This document shows, piece after piece, positions 34,401-45,910 of a stretch of 64,000 nt of DNA. Origin of the DNA: Filobasidium wieringae (taxonomy: Eukaryota; Basidiomycota; Tremellomycetes; Filobasidiales; Filobasidiaceae); the NCBI GenBank assembly GCA_001600055.1, contig BCIV01000014.1, forward strand, positions 607,528-671,527. The letters run 5' to 3'. A program made the translations under genes and the position numbers. Below the pieces are notes generated by a model. That model did no database searches, was not told the DNA's origin, and was given only the letters and a program-made list of their open reading frames with translations. Position 1 is the first letter of the stretch, and the number at the start of each line of letters is the position of its first letter.

Positions 34401-35550
34401 AGGTTGAGGTGATGATATCGGACGTGAATCGTACTCACCGATCTTCACTACTGACAATCTCCCATAGAACCTCCTGCCGAGTGCGTTCCCTTGGAGAAAG
34501 GTTCCTTACCAAATCATCCTCCGTAATCTCGCTCCAACTCTGCCTGACTTCGCAAAACCGTTTCCCTACCAGATCGCCGCCAGTTCTAGCTCGAGCGCGG
34601 GCCACAGGAGAGATGGGGGACTTCAGGGAAGGAGTTGTCGATCGAGCAGTCAGGGGGTTTAGATGGGAAAGGAGGGGAGCGGAGGGGTCAGTCTCTGCTC
34701 GTTTATGGCTGAGACGAGAAGTGAGGCAGGGGATATGCGATTGCTGAGAGGTAGTAGAACGATTGTCGGGAGTATTGGAGGATTTGTTGAGGTTGCTCAT
34801 AGTTGCTGAAGCTGTCCGGTTTGTCGAATTTGATTCCCTTTCTGATGGCAGATGTGAAGGCGTTTCGATTTCCGCATCTCTCAGCTTGTCTTTCGATTTG
34901 AAGACATTCCTAGCTCGGATCATAGCATTCTGCTTGAATTCTGCCCCATTCGCTGATCCTTCATCTTTTGCGGGAACAGGCAGCGGCGCGGTGTCCCATG
35001 CAATCGAGTCCAAAGCGATACTAGCTACCGGGGTACGAATGGGTGAGATGAACGCCACTCGCTTGATCGGTAGATTGCCCTCAGCAGTTGCTTGGATCAT
35101 CTGCATATATTCTTCCGAATCTACGGGGTTTTGGTCCATACTGAGAACGGGTGAATCCATATGGAGCGGTTCCATGGAGAATGGAGTAGTAGGTCTTCCC
35201 CCTTCGATATTGTCCGTTACAGGCGATCCTAGGCTCATTCGATCCAGGTTCGAAGAGAATACAGGACTGACGGGAGACATTGCCGAGGTTGACTCAGTAT
35301 CCTCTGGTCTTAGATTACGACTTCCGGGGTCCTTCTTCTGACCCCTGGACAAAGTCCCTGCCCATTCCGCAAACCCTCCTTTCCCCTCTTTTCCCTCCTG
35401 CTTAGAGAACCGCCGGGTCATGATAGGCTTCGTATCTCCCCCATGGTAAGATTGTCGTTGATTGATCTCGTTTTCTTTTTCGGAGTAGGAGGAGGAGGAG
35501 ACACCCCTGTCCTTCTCTTTAGGTCGTAGTCGGGAGAAGATCGATTTCAT
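31408..35550 (-). CDS. Rho-family guanine nucleotide exchange factor (DH domain)
   Basis: A large minus-strand gene of about 1,100-1,200 residues. First exons phase as 34439-35550 and 33543-34377, then one starting at 33473. The Ser/Pro-rich N-terminal 350 residues are probably disordered and phosphorylated. The DH (RhoGEF) domain begins RERTRQEVLWEIVSSEDRY at the exon 1/2 junction, followed by VTDLCRLKEIFIDAL, is interrupted by a long Ser-rich insertion of about 200 residues, and continues with PLVRSLTDIFIAN, LNQYTTYVLHLEKAL and SKPFQRLLKYPLLFQNLL, the conserved core helix. A PH domain would be expected in the exons at about 32.3-32.9 kb but was not clearly read. The C-terminal 270 residues (31408-32214) are low-complexity and basic, ending APGGRI. 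It should activate Rho or Cdc42 for polarity or wall integrity. Confidence 0.8.
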
Positions 35551-35904
35551 CGTGATAACAGGTCGTTCGAGTCTCGTTCAAAGGCCAGGCTAGATCGATT
35601 CGAGAGCTGTTTTTTCAGAATTACTAAAAATTGCCATAAGTTAAGATGATTGAGGATGTACAGATGTCAGAAGTGGGCGTGGACGAGTTTTCGGGATGAA
35701 ACGAGGAATGATGATCCAAATGGATTGATGTGATTCCTGATTGCTAGAGACATTCACAACAAACAAAACAAACGCGTAATGCATCGAAATCCGCGGTGCG
35801 GTCCCACAGAACTCCACATCCCTGCGTCATCCTATAGAGGTTCGGTTTGGAGAAAGGCCTGGTTCCAGAGCACAACATCTATCATCAATGAACGTCTTGA
35901 GAAT
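35551..35904. other. Intergenic region upstream of the RhoGEF gene
   Basis: Promoter and leader of the minus-strand RhoGEF gene. No gene supported. Confidence 0.5.
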
Positions 35905-36120
35905 CTATCTGTCACCCACCCCAGTACCGCGCAGTCTGTACATCTCACGCTCTTGTTCTTGTGCCAGCTCTTCCGGTGTGGGAGCTATACGTACAGATTC
36001 CTTCAAGTTGGCCCATTCAATGGAGAGGAAAGTAAGGACACTAGATATCGTATCCCGAACGCTTTTTGAATCACTCCATCCTGAAGTGTCAGAACGAGCA
36101 TCGTTCAAGCTTTGTGGCAT
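35905..36120 (-). CDS. Small hypothetical protein (71 residues)
   Basis: Minus-strand frame from the ATG at 36120 to 35905. It is hydrophilic with a possible amphipathic helix (SVRDTISSVLTFLSIEWANL) and a charged C-terminal segment (TPEELAQEQEREMYRL) ending RGTGVGDR. Composition looks protein-like, but the family is not recognised and it could be the last exon of a longer gene. Confidence 0.35.
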   Translation of the reverse strand: MPQSLNDARSDTSGWSDSKSVRDTISSVLTFLSIEWANLKESVRIAPTPEELAQEQEREMYRLRGTGVGDR

Positions 36121-36520
36121 TCTGGCCTATTGGATGATCAACCTAGTCAGTTCTTGCTGGGGTATTAGAACAAGATTTTCCTGACAGAATATCCATCGCA
36201 TGTAGCTTGATATATGTCTATACCTTTCAGCGGAGCTGAATTACTGTCACCATCATCAGGATCCTGACGGTACCCTTCCTTTGATGCCCCTCGTATGTCT
36301 CGCGCGTCAAAGTCACGCGCGCGTCACTCAAAACCTGAAACATCGATACAGCTCGATATTTATTCTGATCTGTTAAAGAACGTATCTGCTTCACTCTTCA
36401 CACGCATTACAACATGTCCGGGAATATCATGATAGATTTGATCCGTCTATACTGTGCTTTCCCGTCGCCTCTTATATGTGACAGCTCTATTGCCATCTAG
36501 ATCCCTCATCGACTGACGGT

Positions 36521-36793
36521 CTAAGCCTTTCCATCAATCGAGACCGAGCTAGAACTACAGGACTCTTGATCTCCCTTAGACGAGAAGTAAAGAATTGTAT
36601 TTCTAGACGAGAAATTTACTGAAGAATCATAGAAGGTTCCCGCGACAGTTTTGCCGCTTTCCTCATCCCCCAAACGGTCCCCTCTAACCAAATTTACCAA
36701 ATTTGTGAGATTGGTCTTGGCCCTGTCAATGAGGTCGCTAATCGGGTTAGGCGGTAGAAGAGAGCCGGTGGCATGATATTCTACGGGAGCCAT
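36521..36793 (-). CDS. Small hypothetical protein (90 residues)
   Basis: Minus-strand frame from the ATG at 36793 (MAPVEYHATGSLLPP). It contains a short helix (DLIDRAKTNLTNLVNLVRG) and a Ser-rich end. No signal peptide, no known motif. Weak support. Confidence 0.3.
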   Translation of the reverse strand: MAPVEYHATGSLLPPNPISDLIDRAKTNLTNLVNLVRGDRLGDEESGKTVAGTFYDSSVNFSSRNTILYFSSKGDQESCSSSSVSIDGKA

Positions 36794-38786
36794 CACAAAC
36801 CTTGAGTATTGCTGCTTGTAGTATGAAGACTCACTGATATCACGTCAAGCGGCCGGTCATGGCTACTATTTGTATCTTCTCGTATGACTTATCAGATGGG
36901 GGGATTGATTTAGAGAACCTGACAAAATGTCTTCCTTTGATCTTACATGCCATGTCACGATTAACGTCACATGACTGGTCTGATTTCCTTCCTACAGTAA
37001 TCACTCAAGAGAGCAGGCACAATTGACGGTAACCGTTTGCCACACAGTTACCGAAGGTGTATATCGTGTACCAAAGTGAGAGAACGCAAGCATATCCGTC
37101 TTTACAGTGTGATCCGTACAAAGGAAACGACAGAATCCATTGTGGTCACGCCTTTCCTAGCTCATGCATCTTCGTATTTCGAATCACCAGTAGCTGTCGG
37201 AAACTTCGGCTCGAACTAAACCAATCGGAATCAGATAGACCCCAATCTGGACCAGGATGACACGAGCTTACTTGTGGAAGCCCTTGTGAGCTGTCTGTCA
37301 TGCCAAAGATCTTTCTCCGCCAACTTGCTGCTGTCTTGGCAAGAGCACTGCAACAACTTTCCATGGTAGTCATTATGCTGGGACCATCGATAGAATTTCG
37401 GTCTGTCCCTGTCGAATAAGAAGTCAGAAGGGCACTAGTAGGTCTGACATTTTTGAAGATACGGATAGTATGGAATCGTTCAAGACGGGAACACAATGTC
37501 CGTATACCGCCAAAGAAACAGGCCGTATTTATATTTTTCGTTATGGGGCTAAAAAGGCAAAAATTATGACTCCTTTGTTCCCCTTATTCCTCACTTTGCG
37601 TGATCGGCCAGACGCACGTGTTTTCGTCCTGATAGCTCAACAATGCTGTTCTTCGCCCACAACGACGACGTTGAAGTCTATCCTGTGCCCAGAGTGATAT
37701 CTCCTGCTGATTCTAGCGGAAAAGGGAGCCAACGGCTGAGACGATACGAGTCTATAGCCGAAAGTTCAGGGGATTAGATGATGTAGAGCATCAAGAGCAC
37801 GCCATCTGCACAATCAGGAATAGTGGAATAAGAACGCTTACGGGAAAATTGTAAAACAGCATTAGGTTAAGAATTTCGAATACCAATTAATATTGCTACA
37901 GTACAGAAACCCTCGGTCGGGAGCCTCGCAATGGGTCGCGAGCGCAAATGGTGGCACCAACTGATCGCTCCTCGCGCGACAGATATTGACTCGACTGAAA
38001 CGCACAGACGACCAGGGATATTTGTTGCACTCAGCCAGCAAACATCGGTAGTATGACTCCTCAAGGTCTGCGAATGCCCAGTTATCTCCGTGGTGGAATA
38101 TAAACGTCGGAGAATTCAGACTGATATAACACAATATCTCAATTAGTGAATAGAGAAACGGTAAATCAAAAGACTGACCATCTCATGATGAAGATCATTC
38201 CTTCCTTGGCCTTTCTCGAGGTCTGGCTGTCTTGACTGGGTAGAAATCAACGAGGCGAAGCTTCTGATAGTTGCATTCAGAAGAGTACCGCAATCCAACT
38301 TTGTGATACTATGGCAACCAGAACCATCAGAAAGAGAACAAGCCTGGTTGGTCTTTATAGTTGAAGTCTCGCCCATCTGTGTGCCGTGAGTCTACGATCG
38401 TCAACCTACCAACGGTAGACGTTAGAGGTAATTTCCATAGGTTCCAAATGTAATTATACTGCAAAGTGATCGGCTCAATAACCAGCCGTACATTTGGTGT
38501 GGTAAAGCATAGCTACCGACTTCCTTTGTGTCCGCCTGATTGCGGTGAAATTTCGTCAATATGCGCGTCACAAGCAGGTCCTCGTTCCTTTGAGCAGAAC
38601 CTGTGAGCCAGATAGCCATAATCGTTACGAGTAGCAGTCAATCTAGAACACGCAAGACATCACAGTGCTTTCAGATCCTATGTCGATGTACACCGAACAC
38701 GCTCATGCAATGCATAGTAAGGCTACACGGGGTATTGTCGTTATCGTCATCGTCAAAAATCAACATCTCATCTATTCCCGTCAGAT
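36794..38786. other. Gene-poor region with only short frames
   Basis: About 2 kb of AT-richer sequence. A possible tiny two-exon minus gene starts at 38376 (MGETSTIKTNQACSL) and splices at a GTCAGT donor to a short second exon ending at 38082, about 77 residues; support is weak. Other short minus frames (37146-37496, 37862-38134, 38422-38619) have no recognisable features. Confidence 0.3.
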
Positions 38787-41310
38787 CTACCACTCGATCG
38801 TTCCCGTAACCTCCACTTCATGTCGGAGGGATCTCTCATCCCCCAGGTTTATGCCCGCGTATATCTCGTAAGCCGCTCCCGGTAAGATAAACTTCTTGGT
38901 TCCGATATTCCATCTAGCTAATGAATCCCACCTGCAATCGATTTGTACGACCAGCTCCTCTCCTACTTTGACAGGGGTCTTGTTGAACCCGAGAAGAACC
39001 TGATCGTAGTCTTCTTGCGTTCGACCCGAAAGCTTCCGTCCGTAGACTTGTACCACAGCCGAGGTCAACCACTGTCCCACATTCCGCACTGCAACCTTGA
39101 TGATGAAAAATCGGGTGTCCAACTCCTTGTCACATTTCAGATCAACCAGCTCGATCTTCCCGTACCCCAACCCAAACCCGAACGGGTAAGCCGGCTTTCG
39201 GTCGTGCTTGGCCAAGAACCTGTACCCCCAATACCTATCATAAGTGACCTTTTTCGAATCAAAGTCCAGCTCGGGGTAGTCCTTGCTATTCTCTGCGATA
39301 GTGAAAGGTAATCGTCCACTAGGCTCGGCCTTGTTCTCGTTGAATAGTACTTGTCGTAACGCCGTCCCGAACCTACACCCTCCGTACCCTGTAAGAAGGA
39401 TGGCGGCGCATTTCTCTCGGATGGTAGAAGGGATCAAAACGGGTCCACCAGACTCAATTCCCAGTATCAATCGATCCCCTACCGCCTCGCTCAGCGCTTT
39501 CAAAAGCTTCTCTTGCTTCTCCGGAAGGGATAACGATCTCCGATCTCCTCCCCCCGAGACGACCAATTTCCCAATCCCACCGAAATACCTAGCGCCGAAT
39601 CCGTACAACCCCGGAATACAATGACCCATGATCTTCGGGTCTGCTGGGGTGAGACATTCTCCTTCTTCCAACCCCGTATATCCCAGCATACAGAACACCA
39701 CGTCCGCCGATCGAGCTAGTTCTAGAGCGGAGGGGAGATCTTTTCCGTCCGAATAGACTATGTGGGTGTTCTTACGTGCTCGAAGACCGGCGAGGGGGGT
39801 GATCATTTCCGGATCTCTTTTGATGGCTGAAGATCCGAAATCACCCGTTTGACGTGAATCGGCTAGTTCACCTATGATTACCAGGCGATGACATTTCGTT
39901 GCGCTTAGGGGAAGGATGGGTTCACTCGGGAAGGCCGGGGTCGTTACGTTTTTGAGTAGGATCATCCCTTCTGTTGCGGCTTGACGGGATAATTCTCGAT
40001 GAGCTTCGCACCCCGCTTCTTCGATCCCCGGTTGGGGTGATTGTAATCGAGAGTAAAACCGAAGTTGAGCAGCGATCAATCGGATCCCAGATCGTTCGAT
40101 ACTCGTCCAATCGATTTTCTTGTGGAGTAAGGCTTTCTTGACCTTCATGTGCCTCATACTTCGAGTGGGGTATTCGACGTCCAAACCGGCTTGGACGGAT
40201 TTAATACCGTCCCTTAAACCAAAGACGAAATCGGACACGATAAACGTCTCTTCTTTCCCCCAAGTTTCCCTTACTACCACATCTAGCATTTCCTTGTTCT
40301 GACCCATATATTCCCCGTTGACGAGGTTATAACTGCTCATCAAGCTTTCCGCTCCGCCCTCTTCCAAACATCGTTTGAAATGAGGTAGATAACATTCGTG
40401 CATCGTTCCCTCTTCCACTTGGACATCGACATTGAACCTGGCATCTTCCATTGAATTGAGAGCGTAGTGTTTGACACAGACCATCCCGTTCTCCCTTGCA
40501 CCTAATGTGAGCGCTGTACCGAATGCACCTAAGAGTAAAGGATCTTCACCGTAGGATTCTTGAGAACGGCCCCAACCTGGATGTCGAGCTAGATTGACGC
40601 AGATTCCACCAAAGAGGTTTCCTCCGAAGATACGCATCTCTTTACCCATCGCCCGGCCCTGCAACCGTACCCGACGAGAGGATCAGTGAGGGATGGTTCA
40701 TGATAGGCTATGGGATGCTTACGATGTCCTTCTCAAGATCTACATTGAATGTAGCAGCTCTTGTGGAAGAGACGGGAAACGTCGTAGTCCCTTTACCCAA
40801 TACAGTTCCTCTAGGTCCATCGGAGAACTTGATACCAGGGATTCCTAGCCGATGGACATGTCCGGCACAATAAGGCTTGAAGTTGTACCCATGTTTAGCT
40901 ATATCCACAAGGAACTTCCCGAAATCGATATCTCCGTCAAGAAGACCTAGTTTCTCTGAATCTGTCAGGTGAGAGTAGAGCTGGCGGGCTGACTCTTCAG
41001 GGGTAGCTTGCGATTGACGGATGAGAGTGATGTGATCGTCGAAGAGCGGATGTTGGGTCATCGTTGTCCAGGTCGTGGACTCTGCCTTTTCTTTTCCTGT
41101 TGCCCTGCCGACGACACCTGTGACCGAGTGTTCAATGTATTGCCATCGCCGTGGACCTAGGTCCGATGTCAGAATCGGACTGGTGAATGCTTCGATGGAG
41201 CTGGAAAAGATCGAGGTCGAATTGATGCGTTCGTCATCATGATCCCTTTCGGCACCGGCGCCGAGAACGATCAAAGTACTCATATCCCTTGACTCATCGA
41301 TATCTCTCAT
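38787..41310 (-). CDS. Glycoside hydrolase family 3 (beta-glucosidase-like), no signal peptide
   Basis: Two exons, 40723-41310 and 38787-40658, join in phase to 819 residues. GH3 enzymes remove terminal beta-linked sugars with an aspartate nucleophile. Landmarks are LGIPGIKFSDGPRG, LARHPGWGRSQESYGEDP, VCVKHYALNSMEDARF, SLMSSYNLVNGEYMGQN and the nucleophile motif FIVSDF (usually SDW). The second domain carries MILLKNV, LVIIGELAD and GRLPFTIAENSKDYPE, and a fibronectin-III-like C-terminal domain follows (YPFGFGLGYGKIELVDL through VQVYGRKLSG). There is no signal peptide from the first ATG or from later candidates (41283, about 41058), so it is probably intracellular. Start choice among these is uncertain. 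Confidence 0.9.
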
Positions 41311-41481
41311 CAGCTCTGGTCATATCATCGACATCATGCCCAAACTAGCTATACGGCAAGTCTCTGTGGACATGATCTGTGTCCTTCAAGCAGGTCGCAA
41401 GAATCTCAACTTTTGAACCAACTTTGAACGTCCTGCACGCCGCTCCGAATCAGACAATAATTTGGACATGGACAACGGGCA

Positions 41482-43111
41482 ATGATGAGTAGTAGTGGCA
41501 GTATGGATGATGGTGGCGAGAGCAGTGACTGTGGAACCTCTCAACCGCAAGATCTAGATCCCGCAGCAGATCCCGCAGTCCCTCACGTCCCATCTCAGCC
41601 GTCATCACCGAGTGCCATGCAGGTCGAACCGGAAAATAACGTTCCAGTCCCGTACGAAGGGTTCAAGCAACGAAGAGGTCCTTCTGGATCTCGACCTGTT
41701 CAGTTCTTGAGAGGCGCTAGTGACGATCAGCCGTCCCCTTCGTCAAGTCCGGATATTACAAGCGTTCCTGCACAGAGCAGCGGGGAAGGAGCCCCTCGAC
41801 GCCGGACGAACGCTGAGGATCGACAAATCTTGACTCCGTTTGCTGTATCGTCCGGTAGGTCATTCGATCGGTGTTGCTTAGCTCCGTGTACTTACATGCT
41901 CCTTTCCTCTTCCACGTTGGTCTGCCGATAAAAAGGTGCCGCTGGACCGTCAACCGACCAGTCCTCATCAGAGGCTCTGTTTGGCGGACCGCAGGGTACA
42001 CCCGACGTACCGACAAGCTCGGTACCCGGCGGATCTCTCATGATGTCGGGTAGTGCTACGGTCCGTTTGCCGGATGGGACGGAGTTCGAACTGAATACCC
42101 CTCCGGGTACTTACGTTCCCTTTCCAGATCGCAATGAGATATTTGGTAAGCGAGTCAAGCTGAGATACCGTAATTCATCGGCTGATCCAAAGGTTTTTAC
42201 CTTCGTGTCTGGTCGCCATAGGTAATCCTCAGGATCGGGATTCGGGAGCCGAGCGTAGAGGAGTTTTGCAGCTCCGTTTAAACGCAATCAGAAATTCCGC
42301 CCGCCCATTCCCTCCTCCCATGTATAATGGACTGGACAATCTTCCACCCTTCATGCCGTTCGCGTTCCTCGAGGCCTACATCTCGGAGACAGAAGCAAAC
42401 AACCCCTTCGATGATCTTCGGACGGACCAATCAAACTCCCTCTTCAGATCTCCTAGTCAGCGTGAAACGAAAGAATCCAACGCTCGGGTCGTGACCCGAG
42501 CCTGTCTCGAATTGGGTTTGGGAGAGGATGACGAGCTATTACAAGAACAAGTGGTCCAGGAAAAACTTTCTGCGATGGTTTGCAAATCTTCATCCATTCA
42601 TGGGATAGAGCATCACCCTCCATTTGTCCGTCATCTCCCTGTCCGGAGTGAACATGTCGCTAGAAACGTTAAGAGGATCTTATACGATTCTCACACCGTG
42701 AGAGCTCGAGCGATGTTACACCTACAATCGAAGGGAAACGAACAATGGCAAACCGCCTTGGCGACTTGGCACGAGAAGGACAGGGATACACTATTCGACC
42801 CAATTGTAGCTTCATCCGATGAGACGAGTCTGAACAACCTAGAGCAAATCTTCAATACCTGGATGGAAGAAGCTTGGCCCTTCCTCGACCGACTCGAAAG
42901 ACTCTTATTAGATATCTACGGGAACGATCGATCCGCTCAAACCATAGCGGAGAAATTACAAACCGATCAGGTGGTTTACTTTTGGGAACCGGTCGTCAAG
43001 TCTAACTCGATGTTGGGACAACTGATGGATATCTGTCGGATGTGGAACGATACGATCGCCAGTGCCAAGGTGCAGAAGTTGTTGTTCTCGAAGGGTCTGG
43101 AGACTTGTTGA
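41482..43111 (+). CDS. Uncharacterised protein (about 490 residues)
   Basis: Three exons, 41482-41854, 41936-42145 and 42222-43111, join in phase. The first 220 residues are Ser/Pro/Gly-rich and probably disordered (SSSPDITSVPAQSSGEGAPR). The C-terminal 270 residues look globular and helical, with PFAFLEAYISETEANNPFDD, LGLGEDDELLQEQVVQEKL and LTEI-type helices ending VQKLLFSKGLETC. No signal peptide or membrane segment. The family is not recognised. ATG at 41482 is followed immediately by a second ATG at 41485; either could be used. Confidence 0.65.
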
Positions 43112-43858
43112 GAGACTGAAGGAGGATATAATAGGGGTTGTGATGCAATGAGAATGGTTGTAAGAACGAGTGTCAGAGTTGTAGTGAATGAACGGAGTTG
43201 TGTTGAACTTATATCACTGAGTACCTGACGAGAAGAATGGTTCAGTCCACTAGGAGTGCTTCGCACTTAATCCTTAAGACTAGACTGGTTAGCCTCGAGA
43301 CATTCGGCAACGTCGCCATTTGCTTTGTATTCAGAACATGAGGTCAGTTCTGAGAGTTCGAGGAGATCGTCCTCTGGCTGAGAGGCCACACTGCGCATAT
43401 GCAGCTTGTGTCTCCCGCATTTGCCACCATGAGTCGACCAAAGATCTTGCACACTTATATGTTCTGGCCTCTGTCAAGCGCGCCAGGTATATACCAAAAC
43501 ATCTTCATGTCGATCCCCAGCGTCATATCTTATCATCAACGGTATTATCATGCCGAAGGAATTATTGACGCGCTCGGTCTGGTTCATGGCTGAACGGAAT
43601 CTCCCGCAAGGTCCAGAGGTATTGCCGTCAAGGCGCGCCTGAGCACGGTAGCTGCATATAGTGGAGGACCGATCCGAGGTCGCCCTAGTTCGATCGTTGA
43701 ACGATGACTCATGAAATTATGAAGGGACCCTACTGGATTTTAACTGTCTCGGAACGACAAAGACCGTCTTCATCGAGTAAAGTGCTATTCGATGACAAAG
43801 AGCTGATATAATTATACACATCGATCGCTGTTTACGTTGTCACACTTGCTAGTAAAAT
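43112..43858. other. Intergenic region between convergent genes
   Basis: About 750 bp between the 3' ends of the uncharacterised gene and the WD40 gene. Small overlapping frames at 43267-43593 on both strands look spurious. Confidence 0.45.
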
Positions 43859-45343
43859 TTACACCGACGCTGTTTCATTGAGGTCCCAAAATCGGATGCC
43901 ATCATTGTAGACAACAGCAAGCTCTTTCGTGCCTTTCAGCGCGAAATAACTTGGGTATATGACTCTACCTCCCTGATCCTTAGCTAATCTCTCCCAGTCG
44001 GCCTGGTCATCCTCCGTCCGATCGAAAGGTATGATCCGCCAACGCCTGTTTCTGCGAAGAGAAACAAATTCGACTCCAACATCTACGTAGAGCGTGCTGC
44101 CGAATAAAGTTTCGTCCCCCAAGCCGGGCAGGAACCTCATCGATCTGATCGGAAGCATTCTGCGTAATAACCGTCTCAAATCCTCGATCAAGACCGTCTT
44201 GTCCCAACTCAATTTCCTACATTGAAAAATTTGACGCAGGCCATTGGAGACGGGAGATTCGTTATCGAGAACTTCGATTTTCCCAGCTCCTTCTCCTCCT
44301 AGAATGATGTACCGCCCATCTGCTGACCAGTCTACACGTCTCTTCCAGACTTTATTCTTTTCCCCGACATACGACCATGCCAGCTCTCCCGTGTCTAGGT
44401 CCCATACACGGATGATGCCGTCTCCGTCCGACCCGAGGAACTGTCGCCCATCCGGACTAAACACACCAGCCCAGTTCTGCTTGTCTGTAGTCCAAACATG
44501 GAGTTGCTCTCCAGTAGCTGCTTGCCATGCGCGAAACGTGCCGTCCCAAGAGGCACTCACAACCAGCGAGTCGTCGGGTGAAAACCCTACCCACATGATT
44601 GCGTCTCGATGACCCGTGAGAGTGATGATCGAGGTGGAAGCGATATCGTAAAGGTTGATGTCCCACTGATCATCTCCGTTTGATCTGGGTCGTGAGCCAG
44701 GAAGGTAAATCAGAACGCTTCCTGCATTATTGTATACACGTGATCCGAACGAGGTGCACAAACGACCGTCTATACGAACAGCCGTGGTTGGCAGTCTTGC
44801 GCGATTCATGGTTCGGTCCAGAACTTTATCCAACGTGTCTTTGAGTATCTGCCTATCTTTGATTTCAAGTGACACTGGCGGATCATTGCGAGCAAGCTTC
44901 TCATCGAGATCGCTCAGGGTAGTTCGAGCGATCTCATGAGTCTGATCCTTTGTAGGTGATTGCGGGAGCGCCGGTTCCTGGCTTAAGTCCCAGATTAGAA
45001 TCTCTTGTACGGAAAAGGAGATAAGGATGTGTGCGTGTCTAGGTGAGAAGGCGATCGATTCGACTTGTTCTGCATGACCAGCCAGGGCTTTTTTAAGACC
45101 TGTTTGGAGGTTATACAGGTGAATCTCCGTACCGACGCCCAGAGCCAACCATTTCTCGTCCGAGCTGACTGCATGAATGATGGTCTGGCCTACGGCTTCC
45201 GCGAAAGGGATGAACCGCTTGTTCGTATCGTACGTCAAGATAGATGTCTTTATGGTGTCCGCGTCATCTGAGACATTGTGAAAATCAGTTTCCACGGCGT
45301 ATCGCCACACTTTCTCCAGGTCAACTGTCGACAAGCTAGGCAT
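43859..45343 (-). CDS. WD40-repeat protein, intronless
   Basis: Single exon of 494 residues from the ATG at 45343 (MPSLSTVDLEKVW); the frame is open further upstream but without an ATG. Repeats are seen at GLKKALAGHAEQVESIAFSP...ILIWDL, IITLTGHRDAIMWVGFSPDD...TFRAWQ, WAGVFSPDGRQFLGSDGDGI...IRVWDL and VDWSADGRYIILGGEGAG, and a last strand NDGIRFWDL. This is enough for one propeller with an inserted helical linker (about residues 125-190) between blades. No catalytic or localisation motif. It presumably acts as a scaffold. Lack of introns is unusual in this intron-rich window. Confidence 0.82.
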   Translation of the reverse strand: MPSLSTVDLEKVWRYAVETDFHNVSDDADTIKTSILTYDTNKRFIPFAEAVGQTIIHAVSSDEKWLALGVGTEIHLYNLQTGLKKALAGHAEQVESIAFSPRHAHILISFSVQEILIWDLSQEPALPQSPTKDQTHEIARTTLSDLDEKLARNDPPVSLEIKDRQILKDTLDKVLDRTMNRARLPTTAVRIDGRLCTSFGSRVYNNAGSVLIYLPGSRPRSNGDDQWDINLYDIASTSIITLTGHRDAIMWVGFSPDDSLVVSASWDGTFRAWQAATGEQLHVWTTDKQNWAGVFSPDGRQFLGSDGDGIIRVWDLDTGELAWSYVGEKNKVWKRRVDWSADGRYIILGGEGAGKIEVLDNESPVSNGLRQIFQCRKLSWDKTVLIEDLRRLLRRMLPIRSMRFLPGLGDETLFGSTLYVDVGVEFVSLRRNRRWRIIPFDRTEDDQADWERLAKDQGGRVIYPSYFALKGTKELAVVYNDGIRFWDLNETASV

Positions 45344-45910
45344 ATCGGTGTGGAACGAAACGAGTGAAAAGGAAGCTCTGATCAAAAAGCGGATGGTCGT
45401 CTGTCGTTTCCAAAGAGAACGGTTGTGGTTATATCATAAGCCGACCGGCACGACCGGACTCAGAGCTGAAAGCGATAAGGGTCGCTCGGCATTGATTGCG
45501 ATGATGCGATCTGAGCGACGACCACGGACTACGAGATTGAACACAAAAGGCTTCACATGGTTCTCCTGATTGCATGTACCCCATGGAGGCCCAGACGGAA
45601 GGCTGCAAGCGCGCGAGGAACAGCTATGCTCGGCAAATTGTGGCGACTTGGCGACCGGTTCCGCGCGACATTTCCGGCCCGCCACTTCGGTGATCATGTG
45701 GCGTCGATACTTGGTGCACTAGAGGCAACAACTCGCATGGAACCCTTGTTGGCGAAGAGCCGACGTTCTATTCCTGATGTCATCGTGCTCAGTCATGCCG
45801 GGGTATTTACCCGCTAGACGTCTATATAAACCGAATCATCCCTGACCCACTCGAAGGCATTCTATCGTCGAAAGCTCCAACTACAGCGACGATATCATCT
45901 CGATCATATC
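45344..45910. promoter_or_regulatory. Divergent intergenic region between WD40 gene and sequon-rich gene
   Basis: About 570 bp between two divergent starts. The plus frame at 45557-45817 starts with a hydrophobic run (MVLLIACTP) but becomes Arg-rich and cannot be spliced to the next gene with confidence. Confidence 0.4.

Noticed and set aside
34763..35341. 192-codon plus-strand frame
   Set aside because: Lies entirely antisense to the RhoGEF first exon, which has clear DH-domain continuity.
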